20,154 nt of DNA, from NCBI GenBank assembly GCA_016186985.1, contig JACPKO010000079.1:1-20154 (forward strand), written 5' to 3'. The translations under genes were made by a program, and so were the position numbers. The notes beneath the pieces were generated by a model. It searched no databases. It was not told the origin of the DNA and worked only from the letters and a program-made list of their open reading frames with translations. Source of the DNA: Candidatus Daviesbacteria bacterium. GTDB taxonomy: Bacteria > Patescibacteriota > Microgenomatia > Daviesbacterales > UBA10151. The first letter of the stretch is position 1. Each line of letters begins with the position of its first letter. Positions 13,409-20,154 of this stretch are shown in pieces.

Positions 13409-14551
13409 TTAGTAGCCCAAACTTAATTTTTCCTGCTGGTTTTCCATTTTTAATATCTCCTGGACCAGTCTATTCTCTGCACCAGGAAGAACTGTTTTTT
13501 TAGCATTTTCTGCATCAGATTTTAGTGTTAATTTTTTACTTAACAAATCTTTCACTCTTTTTAAAAATAAATCAGGGGTTAATTGTTTTTCTTCCAGTAC
13601 TTCCCCCAGTCCAAGCTTTGAAAAAAATCTTGCATTTTCTTTTTGTTCAGATCCAATAGGAATCGGGATTATAAGTGCCGGAGCAGATTTCATAGAAAGC
13701 TCAATTAAAGTATTCATCCCGCCACGGCATATGGTCAAATCAGCTTTCTCCAGTGCATAAGCAAACTCAGGCGCATCTATCCATTTTTTAACTAAATAAT
13801 TATCTGACTCATATTTTTTTAGGTTATTAAAATCATCAAATTTGGACTCCCCGGTTTGGTGAACTACAGCCGCAATTTTGGTTATTTCTCCGAGCTTATC
13901 TTCTATAACCAAATTTATCTTATGGGAACCCTGACTCCCTGCAGTTACGAAAATAATCGGGTTCTTCCCTTTTATGGCTTTATCAGTAAAACTTTTGATC
14001 TCTTTTTTTTGATCGATCTTTCCATCCAAAAATTCGCGCCTTAAGGGATTTCCCGTCACAACGATTTTACCTGAATTAATTAAAAATGGGATTTTAAATT
14101 TTTCAAACGAGACCGCTATTTTATCTGCAAAAAAACTACTTAGGTAATTTGCCAGACCCATACTTAGTCCCTGCTCGTGGATTAAAATCGGAACCGAAAG
14201 CATCCATCCACTTACTACCACTGGCAAACCTGTAAATCCCCCAAATGAAACAATTAAGTCAGGCTGTTCTTTTAACAAATGATAAAAAGCCTGGACAAAT
14301 CCTACCGGCGTATTTAAAAAAGAAAACAGACTTTGAAAAGAAAAAAATCGGTTTAACTTGCCCGCAGTAATTGAGATAAATTTAACTCCCAGTTTTGGTA
14401 GAACTACCGACTCGACAGAAGCTGTTTTATCATCATCCCTGGCATGCTTCCTTCCGATGTAAACAATTTTTGTATCCGGAAGCTCAAGTAATTTCTCGAT
14501 CACTGCCTGGGCAGGAGATAAATGAGCACCGGTAACTAATATTTTCATCAT
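13409..14551 (-). CDS. murG: MurG, lipid I to lipid II GlcNAc transferase (variant motifs)
   Basis: This 380-residue GT-B enzyme (GT28) sits on the inner membrane face and adds GlcNAc to lipid I. The N-terminal domain has GAHLSPAQAVIE (8-19), PDLIVSFGGFTGLPVV and HEQGLSMGLANYL, with ADKIAVSF after it. The C-terminal domain has GNPLRREF and VTAGSQGSHKIN, then CRGGMNTLIELSMKSAPALIIPIP. These match MurG in order. Departures are TGAHLSPA for the glycine loop GGTGGHxxPA, and SEQKENAR where most MurG read DHQxxNA. The shorter glycine loop would change contacts with the lipid-linked acceptor's diphosphate. The His of that loop (H10) is kept. ATG ATG at 14551 gives two possible starts. It lies two bases from both ftsW and ftsQ. 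Function is confident, acceptor chemistry less so. Confidence 0.9.
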   Translation of the reverse strand: MMKILVTGAHLSPAQAVIEKLLELPDTKIVYIGRKHARDDDKTASVESVVLPKLGVKFISITAGKLNRFFSFQSLFSFLNTPVGFVQAFYHLLKEQPDLIVSFGGFTGLPVVVSGWMLSVPILIHEQGLSMGLANYLSSFFADKIAVSFEKFKIPFLINSGKIVVTGNPLRREFLDGKIDQKKEIKSFTDKAIKGKNPIIFVTAGSQGSHKINLVIEDKLGEITKIAAVVHQTGESKFDDFNNLKKYESDNYLVKKWIDAPEFAYALEKADLTICRGGMNTLIELSMKSAPALIIPIPIGSEQKENARFFSKLGLGEVLEEKQLTPDLFLKRVKDLLSKKLTLKSDAENAKKTVLPGAENRLVQEILKMENQQEKLSLGY

Positions 14552-14553
14552 TA

Positions 14554-15669
14554 CTATTGTACCAGCTTAGACCTTGAAGAGATGTTTAGTAATATCCCAA
14601 CCGCCATTAGATTTACCAGCAGTGCCGAACCACCATAGGATATAAATGGCAGTGGCACACCGGTCAGTGGAAAAAGCGACACCATTGCCCCTAAATTAAC
14701 AATGGTCTGAATTCCTAACCAGCAAGTTAACCCAAAAGCTAAAAGTCTGCCAAATGGTTCGTTGCAACTTTGGGTAATTTTAAATCCCTTGTATATTAAA
14801 AAAATAAACAGGCTAATTAGAAATAAACTCCCTAAAAACCCCAACTCCTCTCCCACTACCGCGAATATTGAATCCGTAGTTACTTCAGGGATATATTCAA
14901 ACTTTTGTCTGGACTGTCCGATACCCAAACCTGTAAAACCGCCTGAACCAATTGCAATTAAAACCTGCGAAATATGATAAGAATACCCCTGAGGGTCAGC
15001 GAATGGATCCAGGAATGCCAGTACCCTATTCTTCCTGTACGAAGAAGAGAGAACGAAAACCAGAAATCCTATTATCGACACCGGTATTAACCCTAAAAGG
15101 TATTGGACAGGCGCTCCAGCGAAAAAATAAATAAAAACAGAAGTCAGAAAAAAAACTGCAGTAGAACCTAAATCTTTTTGCAAAAAACCAATAATAAAAG
15201 AGACCAAAAAAACCACGCTAAAAAAGGGGAAGGTCTTGACTTTCTTGTCAAACAGGGATGCAAAAAAAATAATACTGGTCAGTTTAATAATTTCCGCGGG
15301 CTGTATGTTAACAGACCCCAAATTTAACCAGCGATGCGCTCCACCCGCTGAAAATCCAAGCCCGGGTACAAAAACAGCTAAAAGCAGTATTAGCGAAAAT
15401 ATAAATAAAGGAAGGGCCAATTTTCTTAAAAACTGGTAGTTAAAAAAGGTAAAAAAACCTAAGGTAAAAATCCCTAAAATCATCCAAACCAGCTGCTGCT
15501 TTATATAATAATACTTATCTCCATAATCCTTGAACGCTTGGACAACTGCCGCGTCATAAACCATAATCAAACCAAAAATTAGAAGTCCAACCACACAAAA
15601 AAGCAACTGGTAATCAACTAGTTGCGTAACTTTCTTGCGGGAAAGGTTTGTACTACTTACTCTTTTCAT
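14554..15669 (-). CDS. ftsW: FtsW, septal SEDS peptidoglycan polymerase
   Basis: This 371-residue polytopic membrane enzyme polymerises lipid II at the septum with FtsI. About ten helices are visible. Signatures are GGAHRWLNLGSVNIQPAEIIK, broken here as GGAHRWLNLGS and NIQPAEIIKL. QKDLGST carries the catalytic-type Asp. The long outer loop SGGFTGLGIGQSRQKFEYIP ends in EELGFLG, and LTGVPLPFISYGGSALL follows. The start at 15669 (MKRVSSTNLSRKK) is chosen over an ATG at 15711 because the earlier one would overlap mraY by 38 bases with an odd hydrophobic lead. The chosen one sits four bases past the mraY stop and gives the usual basic cytoplasmic tip. Between mraY and ftsW one would normally find murD, which is absent. 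Confidence 0.94.
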   Translation of the reverse strand: MKRVSSTNLSRKKVTQLVDYQLLFCVVGLLIFGLIMVYDAAVVQAFKDYGDKYYYIKQQLVWMILGIFTLGFFTFFNYQFLRKLALPLFIFSLILLLAVFVPGLGFSAGGAHRWLNLGSVNIQPAEIIKLTSIIFFASLFDKKVKTFPFFSVVFLVSFIIGFLQKDLGSTAVFFLTSVFIYFFAGAPVQYLLGLIPVSIIGFLVFVLSSSYRKNRVLAFLDPFADPQGYSYHISQVLIAIGSGGFTGLGIGQSRQKFEYIPEVTTDSIFAVVGEELGFLGSLFLISLFIFLIYKGFKITQSCNEPFGRLLAFGLTCWLGIQTIVNLGAMVSLFPLTGVPLPFISYGGSALLVNLMAVGILLNISSRSKLVQ

Positions 15670-15673
15670 TTGG

Positions 15674-16678
15674 CTAATTAAGTAAAGACAGCCAAAGGCC
15701 CAGTATTGCAAAGATTATTCCCGCTAGCCAAAACCTGGCAACAATTTTCGGTTCTTGCCAACCTATGTATTTAAAGGTCATGTGTAGAGGTGCCACCGGA
15801 AGAATTTTTCTTTTCATGAATTTTTTTGAAAAAATTTGTAATAACGATGAGACAATGATAATAATATAAACTCCGCCGATAATAGCCAGTCCAACTATTT
15901 TCCCGGTTAAAAGTCCTACAACTGCAAGTGTTGCTCCAAATCCAAAAGCCCCTGCATCTCCTAAATAAATTCTTGCCGGGTAAACATTAAAATAAAGGTA
16001 AGCTATTAAAGTACCGAGCCATACTCCAACAAACACCGATAATGTCTCATTAAAAACTGAGGAAGCTAAAGCCAAAAAAGCAAAAAGGCAAATCATCAAA
16101 AGCCCTGTGGAAAGTCCATCCAGCCCATCCGAAATATTGTAAGCATTAGCAAAGGAAACAATAATAAAGGCAGCCAGAGGGATATAAAACATCCCGATTA
16201 CAAAATTTCCTATCCCAGGGATGTTAATATTATTTAGCCCGAGATTAAAATAAATAAGCGAAGCCACAACTAAGGCCAAGATAGTTTGTAAAACAAGAAG
16301 CATTTTTCTGCCTAAACCTAACAGTTTTCCTTTGCGTTTCGTAGTCAGAGCACGGATATCATCTACTAGCCCCAAGCCTCCAAAAGACAAAACAGTAAGA
16401 AGTAAAATTTTTAGGGAAGTCAGTTCAAGTAAAGGAATCCAAAATGCTGCAATCAAACTTAACCCCACCAGAACTAATATAAGCAAAACGCCACCTCCGG
16501 AAGGTACTCCCTCATCCGCCTTCATTAACTGGTCATGTATCGGAGTCTGGGAATTAATTTTTTCTTCTGTTACCCTCTCAAATCTGCGTTTTAAATAAAA
16601 CAAAAGGTCGATAAAGGGTACAATTAAAAAACTGGTAATCGCAAAGGACACTAAAACCAAACCTATTAACTGCTGCAT
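15674..16678 (-). CDS. mraY: MraY, phospho-MurNAc-pentapeptide translocase (variant HHH motif)
   Basis: This 334-residue integral membrane enzyme joins the phospho-MurNAc-peptide to undecaprenyl phosphate, forming lipid I. About ten helices are apparent. Conserved parts are GVPSGGG (family GTPTMGG), GLGLVDDIRA with the Asp pair, and NAYNISDGLDGLSTG. The metal-binding YLGDAGAFGFG is also present, as is the end GWQEPKIVARFW. The cytoplasmic HHH motif, normally P(I/L)HHHFE, reads PLHMTFK: the first His is kept and the other two are Met and Thr. The GW.EP.IV.RFW tail places it with MraY rather than WecA/TagO. The wall operon context agrees. The gap to the upstream murF-like gene is 51 bases, the widest in this part, so an internal promoter is possible but none is convincing. 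Confidence 0.92.
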   Translation of the reverse strand: MQQLIGLVLVSFAITSFLIVPFIDLLFYLKRRFERVTEEKINSQTPIHDQLMKADEGVPSGGGVLLILVLVGLSLIAAFWIPLLELTSLKILLLTVLSFGGLGLVDDIRALTTKRKGKLLGLGRKMLLVLQTILALVVASLIYFNLGLNNINIPGIGNFVIGMFYIPLAAFIIVSFANAYNISDGLDGLSTGLLMICLFAFLALASSVFNETLSVFVGVWLGTLIAYLYFNVYPARIYLGDAGAFGFGATLAVVGLLTGKIVGLAIIGGVYIIIIVSSLLQIFSKKFMKRKILPVAPLHMTFKYIGWQEPKIVARFWLAGIIFAILGLWLSLLN

Positions 16679-16729
16679 ACATTTATTCTGACATATTTGA
16701 TAAGCTGAGTAAAATTTTTAGCTGCTCTG

Positions 16730-17929
16730 TCATCTTTTTGCTTTGGTAACTTTTTTGACTATCTCGCTGTACTTTAAATTGGGATGCCCTTTGATCAAAA
16801 CAACGTCTCCTTTTCCCAGTATTTTTATTAAATTGGAAACTACAGCAGGGTTTTGCAGGCCGGATATCATTCTTTCAGGAATAAAACCAAGCTTTGCTAG
16901 CTCTTCCTCAACGAATTTTGCCCTGCCGCTGCCTAAAAGCACCAAATCAATTTTGTTAGAGTAGATTTCCCTCGCAATTAATGTATGGATCTTTTCGGAA
17001 GTTTTTATATCTGATGACATCTCGCCTAAAACTACAATACGCCGTCTTGCTGGAATCAAATTAATGGTGCCCAGTGCCTCCAGAAAGCCTTTTGTTTCAC
17101 CGTCATAAGTATCATCTATAATAATTGAATTGTTTAACCCGTTAATAATCTGCATACGGCCAGTTAAACTTTCAACCTTTTCTATCCCTTTTTTTACACT
17201 GATAAGAGAAAATCCTAAGTTAATTGCGGCTGTAGCAGCAGCAAGCATAGAAATCACCTGATGGTATCCTAAAAGATTGGATCTTACTTCAACCCTTTCA
17301 ACTCCATAGTTTAATTCAAAAACTGTTTGGAAATTTTCAATTCGCAAATTACTTGCCCAGACATGACAGTTTTTCTCGTCAAACCCAAAGAAAACTATCC
17401 CGGTTCCGGAAAACTTATCAGCAAACCTTCGAACCTGGGGATCTTCCCAGTTTAAAAATAATGTACCATCCTTAGGCAGAAGTTTTACCAGCTCCTCAAA
17501 AGCATCGGCAACTTTTTCGGATTCGTCCGGAAAACTGTCTTTAATATCTGAAAAATGGGTTATTATTAGACTGTTGTATTTTATAATCTCTTTTAAACCG
17601 TTGACCTCTTTGACATTTTTTGGATCAAGCTCCAATACTGCCTTTTCTACCCTGGGGCTAATTTTAAATACAAGAGAAGCAAGTTCGAGAAACTTATCTA
17701 ACGGGGTTTGCCATCCTTTTTCTTCTAACTTGGATAAAACCATTTTTGAAGACAAAATTGAATGAAGCAGATAAATAGTAGTTGTTTTTCCAAGCGTACC
17801 TGTTACTGCAATGATCTTTGAAGGGGGGATTAATTTTGAATATTGTTTAGCCAGGTAAAGTTTTAGCGTATAAGATTGTTTTTTAAACGGGTTTATATTT
17901 TTCCAGCCAGTTATATCTTCAAGTTTCAT
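16730..17929 (-). CDS. murF: MurF-like Mur ligase lacking the UDP-binding N-terminal domain
   Basis: This 399-residue ATP-dependent ligase is probably the one that adds D-Ala-D-Ala to the stem tripeptide. The P-loop is TGTLGKTTT (43-51). Further landmarks are LELDPKNVKEV and ITHFSDIKDSFPD. NWEDPQVRRF is the MurF N.DD..v. strand, GYHQVISMLAAATAAINLG aligns with G.HnvyNalAAiAva..lG, and IIIDDTYDGETKGFLEAL sits where MurF has IDDsYNANP.Sm. VVLGEMSSDI starts domain 3, which ends GDVVLIKGHPNLKYSEIV (MurF GD.vLvKGS). Only about 40 residues precede the P-loop, against roughly 90-110 in canonical MurF, so domain 1, which holds the UDP-MurNAc end, is missing. It lies two bases after the murB-like gene. 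Ligase activity is likely, the true substrate uncertain. Confidence 0.78.
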   Translation of the reverse strand: MKLEDITGWKNINPFKKQSYTLKLYLAKQYSKLIPPSKIIAVTGTLGKTTTIYLLHSILSSKMVLSKLEEKGWQTPLDKFLELASLVFKISPRVEKAVLELDPKNVKEVNGLKEIIKYNSLIITHFSDIKDSFPDESEKVADAFEELVKLLPKDGTLFLNWEDPQVRRFADKFSGTGIVFFGFDEKNCHVWASNLRIENFQTVFELNYGVERVEVRSNLLGYHQVISMLAAATAAINLGFSLISVKKGIEKVESLTGRMQIINGLNNSIIIDDTYDGETKGFLEALGTINLIPARRRIVVLGEMSSDIKTSEKIHTLIAREIYSNKIDLVLLGSGRAKFVEEELAKLGFIPERMISGLQNPAVVSNLIKILGKGDVVLIKGHPNLKYSEIVKKVTKAKR

Positions 17930-17931
17930 TA

Positions 17932-18516
17932 TTATGAATCACCAGACTTTACCTTAAGAATTACGCTAAGTATAAAATCACTTTCCTTAAGGTCAAGGAT
18001 ATCTATATCAAAAACCTCTCCTTCTGAAAAGACCTTAACTTTTTGGGTTACTGCCTGAAGGGAAGGCATGAACTGAAGTGACCCGCCCATAGTTGAGTTT
18101 AAGTTAAAAGGAAAATCTAATTGGCGCAAGTTCTGTTCCTTTAAAAATTCATTTAGTCTTTGGAAGCTAACCCCAGATTCAACCTCAATCATCGCTTCAT
18201 CAACTCCTATGCCCTTTGGTGAAACTTTTCCTTTAACACCGCTGATTTTAATGCTCCCGGTCCGGTTTTTTATGACAAATCCTTCTAAACCCTTATCCGG
18301 GATAATCATTTTCGTTCCTCCCCCTATTAGGAAAAAAGGGATTTTTAACTCACTCGACAAGCTTAATACCTGCTTTAATTCCTTTAAGTTAGTAGCTACA
18401 TAAAAAATCAGTGCTTTTCCTGAGGTTTTGTTTTCAACGTGATATTTGAGAGGTTCGTCTATTTTTATCCTGACTTCACCTAAAACACTCTCAAGAATTT
18501 TAATTTTCTCCTTCAT
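17932..18516 (-). CDS. MurB-like FAD-binding protein without the catalytic C-terminal domain
   Basis: This 194-residue protein resembles the FAD-binding part of UDP-N-acetylenolpyruvoylglucosamine reductase. The region ATNLKELKQVLSLSSELKIP corresponds to the MurB lead helix. FFLIGGGTKMIIPDKGLEG (61-79) matches the flavin pyrophosphate loop vLGgGSN.lv.D.Gf.G, followed by VIKNRTG. Strands of the second FAD subdomain run to the end, with EVESGVSFQRLNEFLKEQ and a STMGGSL segment where MurB has GtvGGA. It stops where the third domain of MurB would begin. That domain carries the Ser that protonates the substrate and a catalytic Glu, and the YR.S.F arginine motif reads LDLKESDF here. Canonical MurB has about 300 residues. 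The gene overlaps murE by 17 bases and is two bases from the murF-like gene, so it is coupled. Catalysis as MurB is doubtful. Confidence 0.72.
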   Translation of the reverse strand: MKEKIKILESVLGEVRIKIDEPLKYHVENKTSGKALIFYVATNLKELKQVLSLSSELKIPFFLIGGGTKMIIPDKGLEGFVIKNRTGSIKISGVKGKVSPKGIGVDEAMIEVESGVSFQRLNEFLKEQNLRQLDFPFNLNSTMGGSLQFMPSLQAVTQKVKVFSEGEVFDIDILDLKESDFILSVILKVKSGDS

Positions 18517-19717
18517 TTAGAGCCTTCCGGACAGCTTTCTCATCAGACCAGGGTATCTCTGATTTCCCGTCTAAATTCATAGATTTCTCATGTCCTTTAC
18601 CGAAAATCCCGATAGTGTCGCCTTTCTCTGCTAGTTTAACTGCCAGTTTTATTGCCTTTTCCCTGTCGTTTTCGATAACAACATTTTTCCCTATTTTTCC
18701 GCCTCCTTTTTTTGCACCGGTCAAAATCTGTGCGTTTATTTCCTCAATCTCCCCTCTTGGATCCTCTGAAGTAATAATTGTCATGTCGGCAATTCTGGCA
18801 GAAATTTCCCCCATTAAAGACCGTTTGTTTTTATCCCTTGCTCCCGCGCAACCGAATACCGAAATCAATCTCCCTTTAGTTTGCTCTCTTAAAGTATTCA
18901 GGGCGTTCTCCAAAGCATTCGGTGTATGGGCAAAATCAATAACAATTTTTACCCCCAAGTTATTTTCAATTTTCTGCATTCTTCCTTCAAGACTTGAGAA
19001 TTTGTCCAGTATTTTTATTCCTTCTTTAATATCAACCCCAAATACTGAAGACGCAGCTATTGCGGCTAGAGCGTTCATTTCGTTATATTGCCCTGGGATA
19101 TTAAGGTTACACTTGCAATTTTTTGGGTTAAAATCAGCACTATTATTTTGCCCAAAGGTTATAACTTGTCCTTTTGCAAATTTTGCCAGCCGCTGGTAAT
19201 GATCTTCATCCCTGTTTAAAACCGCAACTTTTGCATTAGCCACAAGCCTAGCCTTGGTTTTAAAATAATTTTCCCAGGAACCATGATAATCTAAATGCTC
19301 ACGAGTAATATTGGTAACAACCGCAACTTCATAATTAATCCCCCAATCACGATATTGGTCAAGCCCATGAGAGGTAACCTCCAGAACGAAAATTTGCGTA
19401 CCAGCCCGTGCCGATTTTTTGATAAGCTCCTGTAGTAAAAACGGGTCTGGGTTGGTAACATGAAAACCAGTATCAATTTTTCTCCCGCCGATCTGTGCGT
19501 TAATGGTTGAAACCATATCGACTTTTTTTTCTGCACTTTTTAATATCTGATAAATCATATTGGTCGTTGTTGTCTTTCCGTCTGTTCCGGTAACACCGAT
19601 GAACTTTATCCCTTTTGAAGGAAAAACATGAATAAAATTTGCCAAAACAGCTGCAGGTAAATGTTTAAGTAAATTAACAGCCCGATTGGGAACAAATTTT
19701 CTTATCATTTTTTTCAT
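18500..19717 (-). CDS. murE: MurE-like Mur ligase lacking the UDP-binding N-terminal domain
   Basis: This 405-residue ATP-dependent ligase is expected to add the third stem amino acid. Landmarks in order are the P-loop TGTDGKTTT (43-51), HVTNPDP, EVTSHGLDQYR, TREHLDYHGSWENYFKTKARL (Lys of KAR is the carbamylated position), and LEGRMQ. DFAHTPNALENAL, FGCAGARDKNKRSLMGEIS, TSEDPRGE and FGKGHEKS complete the set. The amino-acid motif EDPR keeps the Pro-Arg of DNPR, which favours meso-diaminopimelate over lysine. The start at 19717 is chosen because the open frame from 19813 overlaps ftsI heavily; even then the roughly 90-residue UDP-binding domain 1 is absent. It lies 13 bases after ftsI and overlaps the murB-like gene. 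MurE identity is firmer than for the MurF-like gene, owing to GRMQ, HLDYHG and GKGHE. Confidence 0.88.
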   Translation of the reverse strand: MKKMIRKFVPNRAVNLLKHLPAAVLANFIHVFPSKGIKFIGVTGTDGKTTTTNMIYQILKSAEKKVDMVSTINAQIGGRKIDTGFHVTNPDPFLLQELIKKSARAGTQIFVLEVTSHGLDQYRDWGINYEVAVVTNITREHLDYHGSWENYFKTKARLVANAKVAVLNRDEDHYQRLAKFAKGQVITFGQNNSADFNPKNCKCNLNIPGQYNEMNALAAIAASSVFGVDIKEGIKILDKFSSLEGRMQKIENNLGVKIVIDFAHTPNALENALNTLREQTKGRLISVFGCAGARDKNKRSLMGEISARIADMTIITSEDPRGEIEEINAQILTGAKKGGGKIGKNVVIENDREKAIKLAVKLAEKGDTIGIFGKGHEKSMNLDGKSEIPWSDEKAVRKALNEGEN

Positions 19718-19730
19718 AGGCCTAATTATA

Positions 19731-20154
19731 TTACTTGCTTGGCGGAATTCCCAAATATGTAAATATTTCTTTGGCGATTGCAAAAAATGTTGGGGCTGCT
19801 GTTTCTGATCCAAAAATTGAAGAGCTTGGTTCAGAAAACCTGACTAGCATTATGAAACGCGGCTCATCTGCAGGAGCAAAACCAATAAATGATGCAATTG
19901 TTTTATCTTTATCATAATGCCCGGCAACAGCGACCTGGGCTGTACCGGTTTTACCTGCGATTTTATAATCCAATAACCCGTTTAGTTTTTTTGCAAATTT
20001 TGCTTCCCCCTCATCTACTGCTCTTACCATCATATCTTTAATAAGCCGGGCTGTTTCGGACTTTAAAGGCTCTGCTACAATTCTGGGCTTAATCGGATAA
20101 ATTTTTTCCTGATCCCGGATTACAGAAACAATTTGGGGTTCCATTAACTTTCCA
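19731..20154 (-). CDS. ftsI: Class B penicillin-binding protein FtsI, C-terminal part (cut by window edge)
   Basis: The frame runs off the right edge; codons before the first Met read GKL, so that Met is internal (the usual ANGG..m.P motif). What is visible is about 141 residues of transpeptidase domain: LMEPQIVSVI, then ARLIKDMMVRAVDEGEA, and the third active-site box KTGTAQ in the stretch YKIAGKTGTAQVA. ASFIGFAPADEPRFIMLV follows, and a tail ends GIPPSK. The conserved KTGTAQ and IGFAPA are diagnostic of FtsI/PBP3-type enzymes, which cross-link septal peptidoglycan outside the membrane together with FtsW. The Ser nucleophile and SxN box lie outside the window. Position at the head of murE is the standard dcw order, so FtsI is preferred over PBP2. 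Confidence 0.92.
   Translation of the reverse strand, partial: GKLMEPQIVSVIRDQEKIYPIKPRIVAEPLKSETARLIKDMMVRAVDEGEAKFAKKLNGLLDYKIAGKTGTAQVAVAGHYDKDKTIASFIGFAPADEPRFIMLVRFSEPSSSIFGSETAAPTFFAIAKEIFTYLGIPPSK

Noticed and set aside
15670..15711. Upstream ATG for ftsW overlapping mraY
   Set aside because: Would overlap mraY by 38 bases; the ATG at 15669 lies just past the mraY stop and gives the expected basic N-terminus.
18615..19199. 194-codon + strand frame opposite murE
   Set aside because: Antisense shadow of a conserved gene; hydrophobic and Ser/Ala-rich composition reflects the reverse complement of MurE codons.
19718..19813. Upstream ATG for murE overlapping ftsI
   Set aside because: The 32 extra codons overlap the ftsI 3' end and show no Mur-ligase domain 1 resemblance.
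20142..20144. ATG as the start of a 137-codon PBP fragment gene
   Set aside because: The frame is open upstream to the window edge (GKL before Met) and this Met sits in a conserved internal motif of FtsI.
1..20154. CRISPR array, tRNA, rRNA, transposase, UGA recoding
   Set aside because: No evenly spaced long repeats, no T-loop-like sequences, no transposase motifs, and UGA acts as a stop in several genes with correct C-termini.

Overview
The window looks like a chromosomal segment of a Candidate Phyla Radiation (Patescibacteria) bacterium, most likely Microgenomates-like. This is inferred from four things. The proteins are compact and divergent. Most starts lack a Shine-Dalgarno sequence. 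IleS is of the eukaryote-like class. Short palindromes resembling CPR dispersed repeats occur inside and between genes. UGA is used as a normal stop (ileS, ftsQ, rplU), which argues against the recoded Gracilibacteria/Absconditabacteria. The DNA is AT-rich by eye.

Left part (1-3336): a cell-surface glycan module with the start of a PIG-V-like membrane mannosyltransferase (cut by the window edge), a GT2 glycosyltransferase, a small SAM methyltransferase on the + strand, and a Wzx-type flippase. The gap at 375-545 holds a cluster of hairpins. Next come signal peptidase I (lepB, + strand, with a promoter so close that its mRNA should be nearly leaderless) and, convergent to it, parB, rpmA (L27) and rplU (L21).

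Middle and right part (5524-20154, all minus strand): a dcw cell-wall/division cluster. In transcription order it reads ftsI (cut by the right edge), murE, a short murB-like gene, a murF-like gene, mraY, ftsW, murG, ftsQ, ftsA, ftsZ and an unknown 82-codon gene. Then ileS, with its own leaderless-type promoter, rodA, rplU, rpmA and parB follow. Spacing in the wall-gene run is mostly 2-13 nt or overlapping, so co-transcription and translational coupling are likely. FtsI, FtsW, FtsQ, FtsA and FtsZ would form the septal machine. MraY, MurG and the Mur enzymes would supply its lipid-linked precursor, and RodA is the second SEDS polymerase.

The most interesting signals are these. (1) Both Mur ligases lack the N-terminal UDP-binding domain, the MurB homologue lacks its C-terminal catalytic domain, MraY has lost two histidines of its HHH motif, and murC, murD and ddl are missing from their usual places. 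Together this suggests a remodelled precursor pathway. (2) ftsA is flanked on both sides by inverted arrays of short tandem units, 7-mers upstream and 9-mers downstream, as if marking ftsA off from its neighbours. (3) ileS carries two dispersed-repeat-like palindromes within its reading frame; one supplies an internal peptide and the other rewrites its C-terminus. No CRISPR, tRNA, rRNA, IS element or clear intrinsic terminator was seen, and no gene-free stretch exceeds 300 bases.
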